Of a stretch of 64,000 nucleotides of DNA, positions 45,258-58,600 are shown piece after piece. The position numbers and the translations under genes are program-made. The stretch covers positions 310,001-374,000 of the forward strand of contig JAUIMM010002293.1 in the NCBI GenBank assembly GCA_031769625.1, read 5' to 3'. Under the pieces are notes generated by a model. The model was not told where the DNA came from. It saw only the letters and a list, made by a program, of their open reading frames with translations, and made no database searches. The stretch comes from Taudactylus pleione. Its lineage: Eukaryota > Chordata > Amphibia > Anura > Myobatrachidae. The first letter of the stretch is position 1. Each line of letters begins with the position of its first letter.

Positions 45258-45829
45258 ATTCACATAGAATATTTTTTCACTTTTCTATTCGTTTGTGTAT
45301 TATTTATGTCATTTTAATTCTTTTACATCTCATTAACACTTATTGATTTATCTTTACACACCTATCCTTTAACACTTCACTATCACCTTTTTTCCCCTTT
45401 TCGTGTGATGCCCTGGGGATGGTCCTTGGCTGGAATTTTTTGGGGTGCCTTACTTCTCAGATGTGAACCCCTTAATGTTAGGGACGCTGGTATAGAGGAG
45501 CCTTGACGTTGGCCCAGCGCTTATTCATATATTTGTAAATGTATGTAAACCAATACCTCTGAATTTCTATTATTATGTAGGATTCAAGTATTTTTGATTT
45601 ACCTGCAGTGTGCTGGGGGGCAATTTTCTTTTTTCTGTGTTCAGTGTAAACCCCACCCTTTACAAGCACCTGTAGTATATTAAGCTGATTGAGCAACTAC
45701 CACATTTTTTGCTTGCAGTTTGGAGGCATGAAAGGAGTCAGCATTAGGAGGAGGTGCTGATCCTTATAGTGCCATGTGGAGGTTTTTTGGGGTACCTCCA
45801 AGGTAAGTTAGCTCTCAGCTCATACATGT
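45258..45829. other. Spacer, no gene
   Basis: It is A/T-rich to about 45400, then mixed. No coding or repeat signal is recognised. The last 8 bases before the next element (45830-45837, ACTGTTAT) are the presumed left target duplication. Confidence 0.45.
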
Positions 45830-45837
45830 ACTGTTAT

Positions 45838-45990
45838 TAGGGGTGTGCACCGGCCACTTTTCGTGTTTTGTGTTTTGGTTTTGGATCTGGATCTTTCTTC
45901 GTGTTTTGGATCTGGATTGGTTTTGCCAAAACCACCCTTCCGTGTTTTGGGTTCTGGGTTTTGTGTTTTGGATCTGTATTTTTTTGAAAA
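45838..45990. promoter_or_regulatory. hAT left terminus with subterminal repeats
   Basis: After TAGGGGTG come repeated CGTGTTTTG, TTTTGGATCTGGAT and TTTTGGATCTGTAT words and a GGTTTTGCCAAAACC palindrome. The same block opens copies 1 and 2. Clustered short words near hAT ends usually serve as transposase binding sites; that role here is inferred. Confidence 0.65.
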
Positions 45991-46356
45991 AAAGCATAAA
46001 AACAGCTAAAATCACAGAATTTGTAGGTTTTTCTGCTCCTATGCTATTATTAACCTCAATAACCTTAATTTCCACTCATTTCCAGTCTATTCTGAACACC
46101 TCACACCTCACAATAGTGTTTTTATGTCCAAAAGGTTGCACCAAGGTAGCTGGATGACTATGCTAAGCGACACGAGTGGGCGGCACAAACACGTGACCCA
46201 TCTAGGCGTGATACTGCAGTGGCAGACAGGATGGCAGTTTGAAAAACTAGGCCCCAAATTGTACATAATGCAAAGAAAAAAAAGAGGTGCAAGATGGAAT
46301 TGTCCTTGGGATCTCCCACCCACCCTTATGTTGTATAAACAGGACATGCACACTTT

Positions 46357-46420
46357 AACAAACCAATCATTTCAGCGCCAGGGTATGCCACACAACTGTG
46401 GCTGAAATGATTGGTTCGTT
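46357..46420 (-). other. Hairpin beyond the transposase stop (copy 3)
   Basis: AACAAACCAATCATTTCAGC (46357-46376) pairs with GCTGAAATGATTGGTTCGTT (46401-46420), one G-T type mismatch, loop 24 bases. It lies about 50 bases beyond the transposase stop. Compared with the 17255 hairpin, one A-T pair has become C-G on both arms. Confidence 0.85.
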
Positions 46421-46472
46421 TGGGCCCCCACAAAACAAGCTGGCAATTAATCTGTCCCTGCACAAACTGGCT

Positions 46473-49400
46473 CTATGGAGGCAAGATGTCATCCTCATCC
46501 TCCTCATCCACCGATTCCTCACCCTCTTCAGTGTGTACATCCTCATCCTCACAGAGTATTAACTCGTCCCCACTGGAATCCACCACCACAGGTCCCTTTG
46601 TACGTTCTGGAGGCTGGTCTCCCTGGAAGAGCTGATAATTCATTTTGATGAACATCATCTTCTCCACATTCTGTGGAAGCAACCTCCTACGCCTTTTGCT
46701 GACAAGGTTCCCGGCTGCACTAAACACTCTTTCGGAGTACACACTGGAGGGGGGGCAACTCAGGTAAAATAGAGCCAGTTTGTACAAGGGCCTCCAAATT
46801 GCCTCTTTTTCATGCCAGTACAGGTATGGACTGTCTGACATGCCTACTTGGATGCTGTCACCCATGTAATCCTCCACCATTCTGTCAATGGTGACAGTAT
46901 CATATGCAGTGACAGTAGACATGTCAGAAATTGTTGCCAGGTCCTTCAGTCCGGACCAGATGTCCAAACTTGGTCCTGCCTGCCCTGCATCACCGCCAGC
47001 GGGTTGCTTAGGATAGCTAAGTTTTTTCCTGGCAGCCCCAGTTCCGGGAGAAAATGAAGAAGGAGCTATTGACGTGTCACGTTCCGCTTCAGCTGGCAGT
47101 GTGTTCACCAGCAGGTCTTTGCACCTCTGCAGGATTGTGTCGGCCGGAAAGAGAGACACCACATAAGCTTTAAACCTAGGATCGAGCACGGTGGCCAAAA
47201 TGTAGTGGTCTGATTTCAACAGATTGACCACCCTGGAATCATGGCAAAGCGAATGAAGGGCTTCATCCACAAGTCCCACATGCCGAGCAGAATCGCTCCG
47301 TCTTAGCTCCTCCTTCACTTTCTACAGCTGCTTCTGCAAAAGCCTGATGAGGGGAATGACCTGACTCAAGATGGCAGTGTCTGAACTGACTTCACATGTG
47401 GCAAGTTCGAAGGGCTGGAGAACCTTGCACAACACAGAAATCATTCTCCAGTGCGCTTGAGTCAGGTGCATACCCCCTCCTTTGCCTATGTCATAGGTGG
47501 ATGTATAGGCTTGTGTGGCCTTTTGCTGCTCCTCCATCCTCTGAAGCATATAGAGGGTTGAGTTCCACCGCGTCACAACCTCTTGCTTCAGGTGATGGCA
47601 GGGCAGGTTCAAGAGTGTTTGCTGGTGCTCCAGTCTTCGGCACGCAGTCGCTGAATGGCGAAAGTGGCCAGAAATTTTTTGGGCCACCCAAAGCGTCTCC
47701 TGCACGCCCCTGTCGCTTTTCAGAAAATTCTGCACCACCAAGTTTATTGTGTGAGCAAAACATGGGACGTGCTGGAATTTGCCCAGATGTAATGCCCGCA
47801 CAATATTGGTGGCGTTGTCAGATATCACAAATCCCCAGGAGAGTCTAAGTGGGGTAAGCCACTGGGCGATGACTTCCCTCAGATTCTCTAAGAGGTTGTC
47901 GGCGATGTGCCTCTTACTGAAACCGATGATACACAGCGTAGCCTGCCTTGGAACGAGCTGGCGTTTCTGAGATGCTGCTACTGGTGACGCTGCTGCTGTG
48001 ACTGCGTAAGGTGATACATCTACCCAGTGGGCTGTCACAGTCATATAGTCCTTAGTCTGCCCTGTTCCACTTGTCCACATGTCCGTGGTTAAGTGGACAT
48101 TGGGTACAACAGCATTTTTCAGGACACTGAGGACACTTTTTCTGACATTTCTGTACAGTCTCGGTATCGCCTGCCTAGTGAAGTGGAATCTAGACGGGAT
48201 TTGGATCCGGGGACACACTACCTCCATCAATTGTCTAAATCCCACTGCACTAATGGCGGATACCGGACGCACGTCTAACACCAACATAGCAGTCAAGGCC
48301 TCAGTTATACGTTTTGCTTCAGGATGACTGCTGTCGTACTTCATCCTCCTCGCTAAGGACTGTTGGAGGGTCAATTGTTTAGTAAAAGTAGTGGTGTTCC
48401 TACTTCCTCTCTGGGATGATGAATGACTCCCAGCAGCAGCAACAGAAGCAGCGTCAGCAGGAGGCGTAGCAAGGCAGGATCCTCCGGAGGAATCCCGGAT
48501 AGGAGAGTCAGTCATGCCAGTGACATGGCCTGCAGGACTACTTCCAATCCTTACTAAGGAGGAAATTGATGAGGAGGGAGTTGACGGTGTGGTTTGCAGG
48601 CGCTTGGATACAACAGGACAATGGGATTTAGGTGTCCCTGGACTGCTTACGGTCTTAGCCAAAGTTTCTGAACTTGACAGTAACTTATTATGAACACGCT
48701 GCAGGTGCCATATAAGGGAGGATGTTCCTAGGTGGTTAACGTCCCTACCCCTACTTATTCCACCTTTACATATGGTACATATGGCAAGACAGTTGTTGTC
48801 CAGATTTGGATAGAAATATTGCCAGACCAAAGAGGTGGAATGTTTGGTCTTCTGCCCAGGCATGACCGTGATGGGCTTTTTCATCCCACGGACAACAACT
48901 GTCTCCCCCGAAGCCTGATTTAAACAAACCACATCACCATCAGAATCCTCCTCGCCAACTTCCTCCTCAGCGCCAGCTACACCAGTATTCTCATCCTGTT
49001 GTACTTCAACAGTGACATCTTCAATTTGCATATCAGCAACTGGACTGTGGGTGCTCCTTTCAGCACTTGCAGGGGGCGTGCAAATGGTGGAAAGAGCCAC
49101 CTCTTCCCGTCCAGTGCTGGGAAGGTCAGGCATCGCAACCACCACCACACTTAGACTCTCCTTGGGGATTTGTGATATCTTCTTAGAAAGCACAGTTCTT
49201 CGCTGTGCTTTTGCCAGCTTAACTCTTTTGATTTTTTTAGTGGGAGGAGGGCTTCCATCGTCATGTGAAGCTGAACCACTAGTCATGAACATACTAGGGA
49301 TCGACCTTAGCCGTTCCTTGCCACTCCGTGTCGTAAATGGCATATTGGCAAGTTTACTTTTCTCTTCAGATGATTTAAATATTTTTTTCAAGGTCATTTT

Positions 49401-49586
49401 CCTGAACTTTGTCATTTGGGATTGTATGTGCCCTCTACTATGACATTGGGCATCGGCCTTGGCAGACGATGTTGATGGCATGTTATCGTCTATGTCATGA
49501 CTAGTGGCAGCAGCTTCAGCACTAAGAGGAAGAGGTTCTTGATCTTTCTCTATTTTATTTTTATCGGAGAAAGTTTGGTCCTCCAT
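46473..49586 (-). pseudogene. hAT transposase with BED finger, one premature stop
   Basis: A single frame of about 1037 codons runs from ATG at 49586 to TAG at 46473, broken only by TAG at 47322-47324 (after QKQL; the older copy has GAG there). The N-terminus is basic and serine-rich, with an acidic patch near residue 220 (EEEVGEEDSDGD). The BED finger (about 250-305) has WQYFYP, CTIC and HLQRVH. Core: TTDMWTSGTGQTKDY (first aspartate about 500), GFVISDNATNIVRAL (second about 589). LALFYLSCPPSSVYSERVFS (about 950) supplies the glutamate and dimerisation motif. Length is long for the family because of the N-terminal extension. It would cut and paste TAGGGGTG elements. Readthrough of the stop is conceivable but unproven. 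Confidence 0.93.
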
Positions 49587-49629
49587 TTATGTTATATCGA
49601 TTTGATATATACGTGCGGCTAAACATAGA

Positions 49630-52600
49630 AAATATTTTTTTATTTTTGCTGGAGAGTAGTGCACTTTGTGGGTTACACCACCCTTTAAGAAAAGAGCCAG
49701 CCGGCTCTTTAATTATGGGACACAGGCGCACGCTTGGCGCTGCTCCTTTGTTGATGCACATGCGGCTACAGCGCACACAATTCTCAAACACAGAAAAAAT
49801 ATTTTGTTATTTGGTTTGGAGTGTACTATGGGGGTTACAGCACCCTTTAATGGTCAAGCCAGCCGGCCCTTTTCTTATGACACAGGCGCACGCTTGGCAC
49901 TGCTTTGTTGATGCACGTGCGGCTACTGCGCACACAATTCACAAAGAAAAAATATTTTGTTATTTGGTTTGGAGTGTACTTTGGGGGTTACAGCACCCTT
50001 TAAGAGTCAAGCCAGCCGGCCCTTTACTTATGACACAGGCGCACGCTTGGCACTACTTTGTTGATGCACGTGCGGCTACTGCGCACACAATTCACAAACA
50101 CAGAAAATATATATTTTTTTGGTTTGGACTGGAGTGTACTTTGGGGGTTAAAGCACCCTTTAACGGTCAAGCCAGCCGGCCCTTTACTTATGACACAGGC
50201 GCACGCTTGGCACTACTTTGTTGATGCACGTGCGGCTTCTGCGCACACAATTCACAAACACAGAAAATATTTTTTTTTTTGGTTTGGACTGGAGTGTACT
50301 TTGGGGGTTACAGCACCCTTTAATGGTCAAGCCAGCCGGTCCTTTACTTATGACACTGGCGCACGCTTGGCACTAATTTGTTGATGCACGTGCGGCTACT
50401 GCGCACACATTTCACAAACACAGAAAATATTTTTTTTTAGGGTTTGGACTGGAGTGTACTTTGGATGTTACAGCACCCTTTAACGGTCAAGCCAGCCGGC
50501 CCTTTACTAATGACACAGGCGCATGCTTGGCACTACTTTGTTGATGCACGTGCGGCTACTGCGCACACAATTCACAAACACAGAAAATATATATTTTTTT
50601 GTTTTGACTGGAGTTTACTTTGGGGGTTACCGCACCCTTTAACGGTCAAGCCACCCGGCCCTTTACTTATGACACAGGCGCACGCTTGGCACTACTTTGT
50701 TGATGCACGTGCGGCTACTGCGCACACAATTCACAAACACTGAAAATATTTTTTTTTTTGGTTTGGACTGTAGTGTACTTTGGGGGTTACAGCACCCTTT
50801 AACGGTCGAGCCAGCCGGCCCTTTACTTATGACACAGGCGCACGCTTGGCACTACTTTGTTGATGCACGTGCGGCTACTGCGCACACATTTCACAAACAC
50901 AGAAAATATTTTTTTTGGGGGTTTGCACTGGAGTGTACTTTGGGGGTTACAGCACCCTTTAACAGTCAAGCCAGCCGGCCCTTTACTTATGACACAGGCG
51001 CATGCTTGGCACTACTTTGTTGATGCACGTGCGGCTACTGCGCACACAATTCACAAACACAGAAAAAATATTTTGTTATTTGGTTTGGAGTGTACTTTGG
51101 GGGTTAAAGCACCCTTTAACGGTCAAGCCAGCTGGCCTTTTACTTATGACACAGGCGCACGCTTGGCACTACTTTGTTGATGCACATGCAGCTACTGCGC
51201 ACACAATTCACAAACAGAAAATATATATTTTTTTGGTTTGGACTGGAGTGTACTTTGGGGGTTACAGCACCCTTTAACGGTCAAGCCAGCTGGCCCTTTA
51301 CTTATGACACAGGCGCACGCTTGGCGCTACTTTGTTGATGCACGTGCGGCTACTGCGCACACAATTCACAAACACAAAAAATATTTTTTTTTTGGTTTGG
51401 ACTGGAGTGTACTTTGGGGGTTACAGCACCCTTTAACGGTTAAGCCAGCCATCCCTTTACTTATGACACAGGCGCACACTTGGCACTACTTTGTTGATGC
51501 ACGTGCGGCTACTGCGCACACAATTCACAAACACAGAAAATATTTTTTTTGGGGGTTTGGACTGGAGTGTACTATGGGGGTTACAGCACCCTTTAACGGT
51601 CAAGCCAGATGGCCCTTTACTTATGACACAAGCGCACGCTTTGCACTACTTTGTTGATGCACGTGCGGCTACTGCGCACACAATTCACAAACACAGAAAA
51701 TATTTTTTTTGTTGGTTTTGACTGGAGTGTTCTTTGGGGGTTACAGCACCCTATAACGGTCAAGCCAGCCGGCTTTTTACTTATGACACAGGCGCACGCT
51801 TGGCACTACATTGTTGATGCACGTGCGGCTACTGCGCACACAATTCACAAACACAGAAAATATTTTTTTTTTTTGGTTTGGACTGGAGTGTACTTTGGGG
51901 GTTACAGAACCCTTTAACGGTCAAGCCAGCCGGCCCTTTACTTATGACACAGGCGCACGCTTGGCACTACTTTGTTGATGCATGTGCGGCTACTGCGCAC
52001 ACAATTTACAACCACAGAAAATATAAATTTTTTTGGTTTGGACTGGAGTGTACTTTGGCGGTTACAGCACCCTTTAATGGTCAAACCAGCCAACCCTTTA
52101 CTTATGAAACAGGCGCACGCTTGGCACTACTTTGTTGATGCATGTGCGGCTACTGCGCACACAATTCACAAACACAGAAAAGATATTTTTTTTTGGTTTG
52201 GACTGGAGTGTACTTTGAGGGTTACAGCACCCTTTAACGGTCATGCCAGCCGGCCCTTTAGTTATGAAACAGGCGCACGCTTGGCACTACTTTGTTGATG
52301 CATGTGCTTCTACTGCGCACACAATTCACAAACACAGAAAATATATATTTTTTTGGTTTGGACTGGAGTGTACTTTGGGGGTTACAGCAGCCTTTGACGG
52401 TCAAGCCAGTCGGCCCTTTACTTATGACACAGGCGCACGCTTGGCTCTACTTTGTTGATGCACGTGCGGCTACTGCGCACACAATTCACAAACACAGAAA
52501 ATATATTTTTTTTCAGTTTGGACTGGAGTGTACTTGGGGGATACAGGACCCTTTAACGGTCAAGCCAGCCGGCCCTTTACTTATGACACAGGCGCATGCT

Positions 52601-55600
52601 TGGCACTACTTTGTTGATGCACGTGCGGCTACTGCGCACACAATTCACAAACACAGAAAAAAATTTTTTTATTTGGTTTGGAGTGTACTTTGGGGGTTAC
52701 AGTACCCTTTAACGGTCAAGCCAGCTGGCCCTTTACTTATGACACAGGCGCACGCTTGGCACTACTTTGTTGATGCACGTGCGGCTACTGCGCACACAAT
52801 TCACAAACACAGAAAATATATTTTTTTGGGGTTTGCACTGGAGTGTACTTTGGGGGTTACAGCACCCTTTAATGGTCAAGAAAGCCGGTCCTTTACTTAT
52901 GACACAGGCGCATGCTTGGCACTACTTTGTTGATGCACATGCAGCTACTGCGCACACAATCCACAAACACAGAAAAAATATTTTGTTATTTGGTTTGGAG
53001 TGTACTTTGCGGGTTACAGCACCCTTTAACGGTCAAGCCAGCTGGCCTTTTACTTATGACACAGGCGCACGCTTGGCACTACTTTGTTGATGCACGTGCT
53101 GCTACTGCGCACACAATTCACAAGCACAGAAAATATTTTTTTTGTTGGTTTTGACTGGAGTGTTCTTTGGGGGTAACAGCACCCTATAACGGTTAAGCCA
53201 GCTGGCTTTTTACTTATGACACAGGCGCACGCTTGGCACTACTTTGTTGATTCACGTGCGGCTACTGCGCACACAATTCACAAACACAGAAAATATATAT
53301 TTTTTTGGTTTGGACTGGAGTGTACTTTGGGGGTTACAGCACCCTTTAACGGTCAAGCCAGCCGGCCCTTTAGTTATGAAACAGGCGCACGCTTGGCACT
53401 ACTTTGTTGATGCAAGTGCGGCTACTGCGCACACAATTCACAAACAAAGAAAAAATATTGTGTTATTTGGTTTGGAGTGTACTTTGGGGGTTACAGCACC
53501 CTTTAATGGTCAAGTCAGCCGGCCCTATACTTATGACACAGGCGCACGCTTGGCAATACATTGTTGATGCACGTGCGGCTACTGCGCACACAATTCACAA
53601 ACACAGAAAATATATATTTTTTTGGTTTGGACTGGAGTGTACTTTGGGGGTTACAGCACCCTTTAATGATCAAGCCAGCCGGCCCTTTACTTATGACACA
53701 GGCGCACGCTTGGCACTACTTTGTTGATGCACGTGCGGCTACTGCGCACACAATTCACAAACACAGAAAATATTTTTTTTTTTGGTTTGGACTGGAGAGT
53801 ACTTTGGGGGTTACAGCACCCTTTAATGGTCAAGCCAGCCGGTCCTTTACTTATGACACAGGCGCACGCTTGGCACTACTTTGTTGATGCACGTGCGGCT
53901 ACTGCGCACACAATTCACAAATACAGAAAATATTTTTTTGGGGGGTTTGGACTGGAGTGTACTTTGGAGGTTACAGCACCCTTTAACGGTCAAGCCAGCC
54001 GGCCCTTTACTTATGACACAGGTGCATGCTTGGCACTACTTTATTGAAGCACGTGCGGCTACTGCGCACACAATTCACAAACACTGAAAATATTTTTTTT
54101 TTGGTTTGGACTGGAGTGTACTTTGGGGGTTACAGCACCCTTTAACGGTCGAGCCAGCCGGCCCTTTACTTATGACACAGGCGCACGCTTGGCACTACTT
54201 TGTTGATGCACGTGCAGCTACTGCGCACACAATTCACAAACACAGAAAATATATTTTTTTTGGGTTTGCACTGGAGTGTTCTTTGGCGGTTACAGCACCC
54301 TTTAACGGTCAAGCCAGCCGGCCCTTTACTTATGACACAGGCGCACACTTGGCACTACTTTGTTGATGCACGTGCGGCTACTGCGCACACAATTCACAAA
54401 CACAGAAAATATTTTTTGGGGGGGTTTGGACTGGAGTGTACTTTGGGGGTTACAGCACCCTTTAACGGTCAAGCCAGATGGCCCTTTACTTATGACACAG
54501 GCGCACGCTTTGCACTACTTTGTTGATGCACGTGCGGCTACTGCGCACACAATTCACAAACACAGAAAATATTTTTTTTGTTGGTTTTGACTGGAGTGTT
54601 CTTTGGGGGTTACAGCACCCTATAATGGTCAAGCCAGCCGGCTTTTTACTTATGACACAGGCGCACGCTTGGCACTACATTGTTGATGCACGTGCGGCTA
54701 CTGCGCACACAATTCACAAACACAGAAAATATTTTTTTTTTTTGGTTTGGACTGGAGTGTACTTTGGGGGTTACAGAACCCTTTAACAGTCAAGCCAGCC
54801 GGCCCTTTACTTATGACACAGGCGCACGCTTGGCACTACTTTGTTGATGCATGTGCGGCTACTGCGCACACAATTTACAACCACAGAAAATATAAATTTT
54901 TTTGGTTTGGACTGGAGTGTACTTTGGGGGTTACAGCACCCTTTAATGGTCAAACCAGCCGGCCCTTTACTTATGAAACAGGCGCACGCTTGGCACTACT
55001 TTGTTGATGCACGTGCTGCTACTGCGCACACAATTCACAAACACAGAAAATATATATTTTTTTTTTGGTTTGGACTGGAGTGTACTTTGGGGGTTACAGC
55101 ACCCTTTAACGGTCATGCCAGCCGGCCCTTTAGTTATGAAACAGGCGCATGCTTGGCACTACTTTGTTGATGCATGTGCTTCTACTGCGCACACAATTCA
55201 CAAACACAGAAAATATATATTTTTTTGGTTTGGACTGGAGTGTACTTTGGGGGTTACAGCAGCCTTTGACGGTCAAGCCAGTCGGCCCTTTACTTATGAC
55301 ACAGGCGCACGCTTGGCTCTACTTTGTTGATGCACGTGCGGCTACTGCGCACACAATTCACAAACACAGAAAATATATTTTTTTTGGGTTTGCACTGGAG
55401 TGTACTTTGGGGGTTACAGCACCCTTTAACGGTCAAGCCAGCCGGCCCTTTACTTATGACACAGGCGCATGCTTGGCACTACTTTGTTGATGCACGTGCG
55501 GCTACTGCGCACACAATTCACAAACACAGAAAAAATATTTTGTTATTTGGATTGGAGTGTACTTTGGGGGTTACAGCACCCTTTAACGGTCAAGACAGCT

Positions 55601-58600
55601 GGCCTTTTACTTATGACACAGGCGCACGCTTGGCACTACTTTGTTGATGCACGTGCGGCTACTGCGCACACAATTCACCAACAGAAAATATTTTTTTTTT
55701 GGTTTGGACTGGAGTGTACTTTGGGGGTTACAGCACCCTTTAACGGTCAAGCCAGCTGGCCCTTTACTTATGACACAGGCGCACGCTTGGCACTACTTTG
55801 TTGATGCACGTGCGGCTACTGCGCACACAATTAACAAACACAGAAAATATTTTTTTTTTCGGTTTGGACTGGAGTGTACTTGGGGGATACAGGACCCTTT
55901 AACGGTCAAGCCAGCTGGCCCTTTACTTATGACACAGGCGCATGCTTGGCACTACTTTGTTGATGCACGTGCGGCTACTGCGCACACAATTCACAAACAC
56001 AGAAAAAAAAAATGTTATTTGGTTTGGAGAGTACTTTGGGGGTTACAGTACCCTTTAACGGTCAAGCCAGCTGGCCCTTTACTTATGACACAGGCGCACG
56101 CTTGGCACTACTTTGTTGATGCACGTGCGGCTACTGCGCATACAATTCACAAACACAGAAAATATATTTTTTTTGGGTTTGCACTGGAGTGTACTTTGGG
56201 GGTTACAGCACCCTTTAACAGTCAAGCCAGCCGGTCCTTTACTTATGACACAGGCGCATGCTTGGCACTACTTTGTTGATGCACATGCAGCTACTGCGCA
56301 CACAATTCACAAACACAGAAAAAATATTTTGTTATTTGGTTTGGAGTGTACTTTGGGGGTTACAGCACCCTTTAACGGTCAAGCCAGCTGGCCTTTTACT
56401 TATGACACAGGCGCACGCTTGGCACTACTTTGTTGATGCACGTGCTGCTACTGCGCACACAATTCACAAACACAGAAAATATTTTTTTTGTTGGTTTTGA
56501 CTGGAGTGTTCTTTGGGGGTTACAGCACCCTATAACGGTTAAGCCAGCTGGCTTTTTACTTATGACACAGGCGCACGCTTGGCACTACTTTGTTGATGCA
56601 CGTGCGGCTACTGCGCACACAATTCACAAACACAGAAAATATATATTTTTTTTGGTTTGGACTGGAGTGTACTTTGGGGGTTACAGCACCCTTTAACAGT
56701 CAAGCCAGCCGGCCCTTTAGTTATGAAACAGGCGCACGCTTGGCACTAATTTGTTGATGCACGTGCGGCTACTGCGCACACAATTCACAAACAAAGAAAA
56801 AATATTTTGTTATTTGGTTTGGAGTGTACTTTGGGGGTTACAGCACCCTTTAACGGTCAAGTCAGCCGGACCCAATACTTATGACACAGGCGCACGCTTG
56901 GCAATACTTTGTTGATGCAAGTGCGGCTACTGCGCACACAATTCACAAACACAGAAAATATATATTTTTTTGGTTTGGACTGGAGTGTACTTTGGGGGTT
57001 ACAGCACCCTTTAATGATCAAGCCAGCCGGCCCTTTACTTATGACACAGGCGCACGCTTGGCACTACTTTGTTGATGCACGTGCGGCTACTGCGCACACA
57101 ATTCACAAACACAGAAAATATTTTTTTTTTTTGTTTGGACTGGAGAGTACTTTGGGGGTTACAGCACCCTTTAATGGTCAAGCCAGCCGGTCCTTTACTT
57201 ATGACACAGGCGCACGCTTGGCACTACTTTGTTGATGCACGTGCGGCTACTGCGCACACAATTCACAAATACAGAAAATATTTTTTTGGGGGGTTTGGAC
57301 TGGAGTGTACTTTGGAGGTTACAGCACCCTTTAACGGTCAAGCCAGCCGGCCCTTTACTTATGACACAGGTGCATGCTTGGCACTACTTTATTGAAGCAC
57401 GTGCGGCTACTGCGCACACAATTCACAAACACTGAAAATATTTTTTTTTTGGTTTGGACTGGAGTGTACTTTGGGGGTTACAGCACCCTTTAACGGTCGA
57501 GCCAGCCGGCCCTTTACTTATGACACAGGCGCACGCTTGGCACTACTTTGTTGATGCACGTGCAGCTACTGCGCACACAATTCACAAACACAGAAAATAT
57601 ATTTTTTTTGGGTTTGCACTGGAGTGTTCTTTGGCGGTTACAGCACCCTTTAACGGTCAAGCCAGCCGGCCCTTTACTTATGACACAGGCGCACACTTGG
57701 CACTACTTTGTTGATGCACGTGCGGCTACTGCGCACACAATTCACAAACACAGAAAATATTTTTTGGGGGGGTTTGGACTGGAGTGTACTTTGGGGGTTA
57801 CAGCACCCTTTAACGGTCAAGCCAGATGGCCCTTTACTTATGACACAGGCGCACGCTTTGCACTACTTTGTTGATGCACGTGCGGCTACTGCGCACACAA
57901 TTCACAAACACAGAAAATATTTTTTTTGTTGGTTTTGACTGGAGTGTTCTTTGGGGGTTACAGCACCCTATAATGGTCAAGCCAGCCGGCTTTTTACTTA
58001 TGACACAGGCGCACGCTTGGCACTACATTGTTGATGCACGTGCGGCTACTGCGCACACAATTCACAAACACAGAAAATATTTTTTTTTTTTGGTTTGGAC
58101 TGGAGTGTACTTTGGGGGTTACAGAACCCTTTAACAGTCAAGCCAGCCGGCCCTTTACTTATGACACAGGCGCACGCTTGGCACTACTTTGTTGATGCAT
58201 GTGCGGCTACTGCGCACACAATTTACAACCACAGAAAATATAAATTTTTTTGGTTTGGACTGGAGTGTACTTTGGGGGTTACAGCACCCTTTAATGGTCA
58301 AACCAGCCGGCCCTTTACTTATGAAACAGGCGCACGCTTGGCACTACTTTGTTGATGCACGTGCTGCTACTGCGCACACAATTCACAAACACAGAAAATA
58401 TATATTTTTTTTTTGGTTTGGACTGGAGTGTACTTTGGGGGTTACAGCACCCTTTAACGGTCATGCCAGCCGGCCCTTTAGTTATGAAACAGGCGCATGC
58501 TTGGCACTACTTTGTTGATGCATGTGCTTCTACTGCGCACACAATTCACAAACACAGAAAATATATATTTTTTTGGTTTGGACTGGAGTGTACTTTGGGG

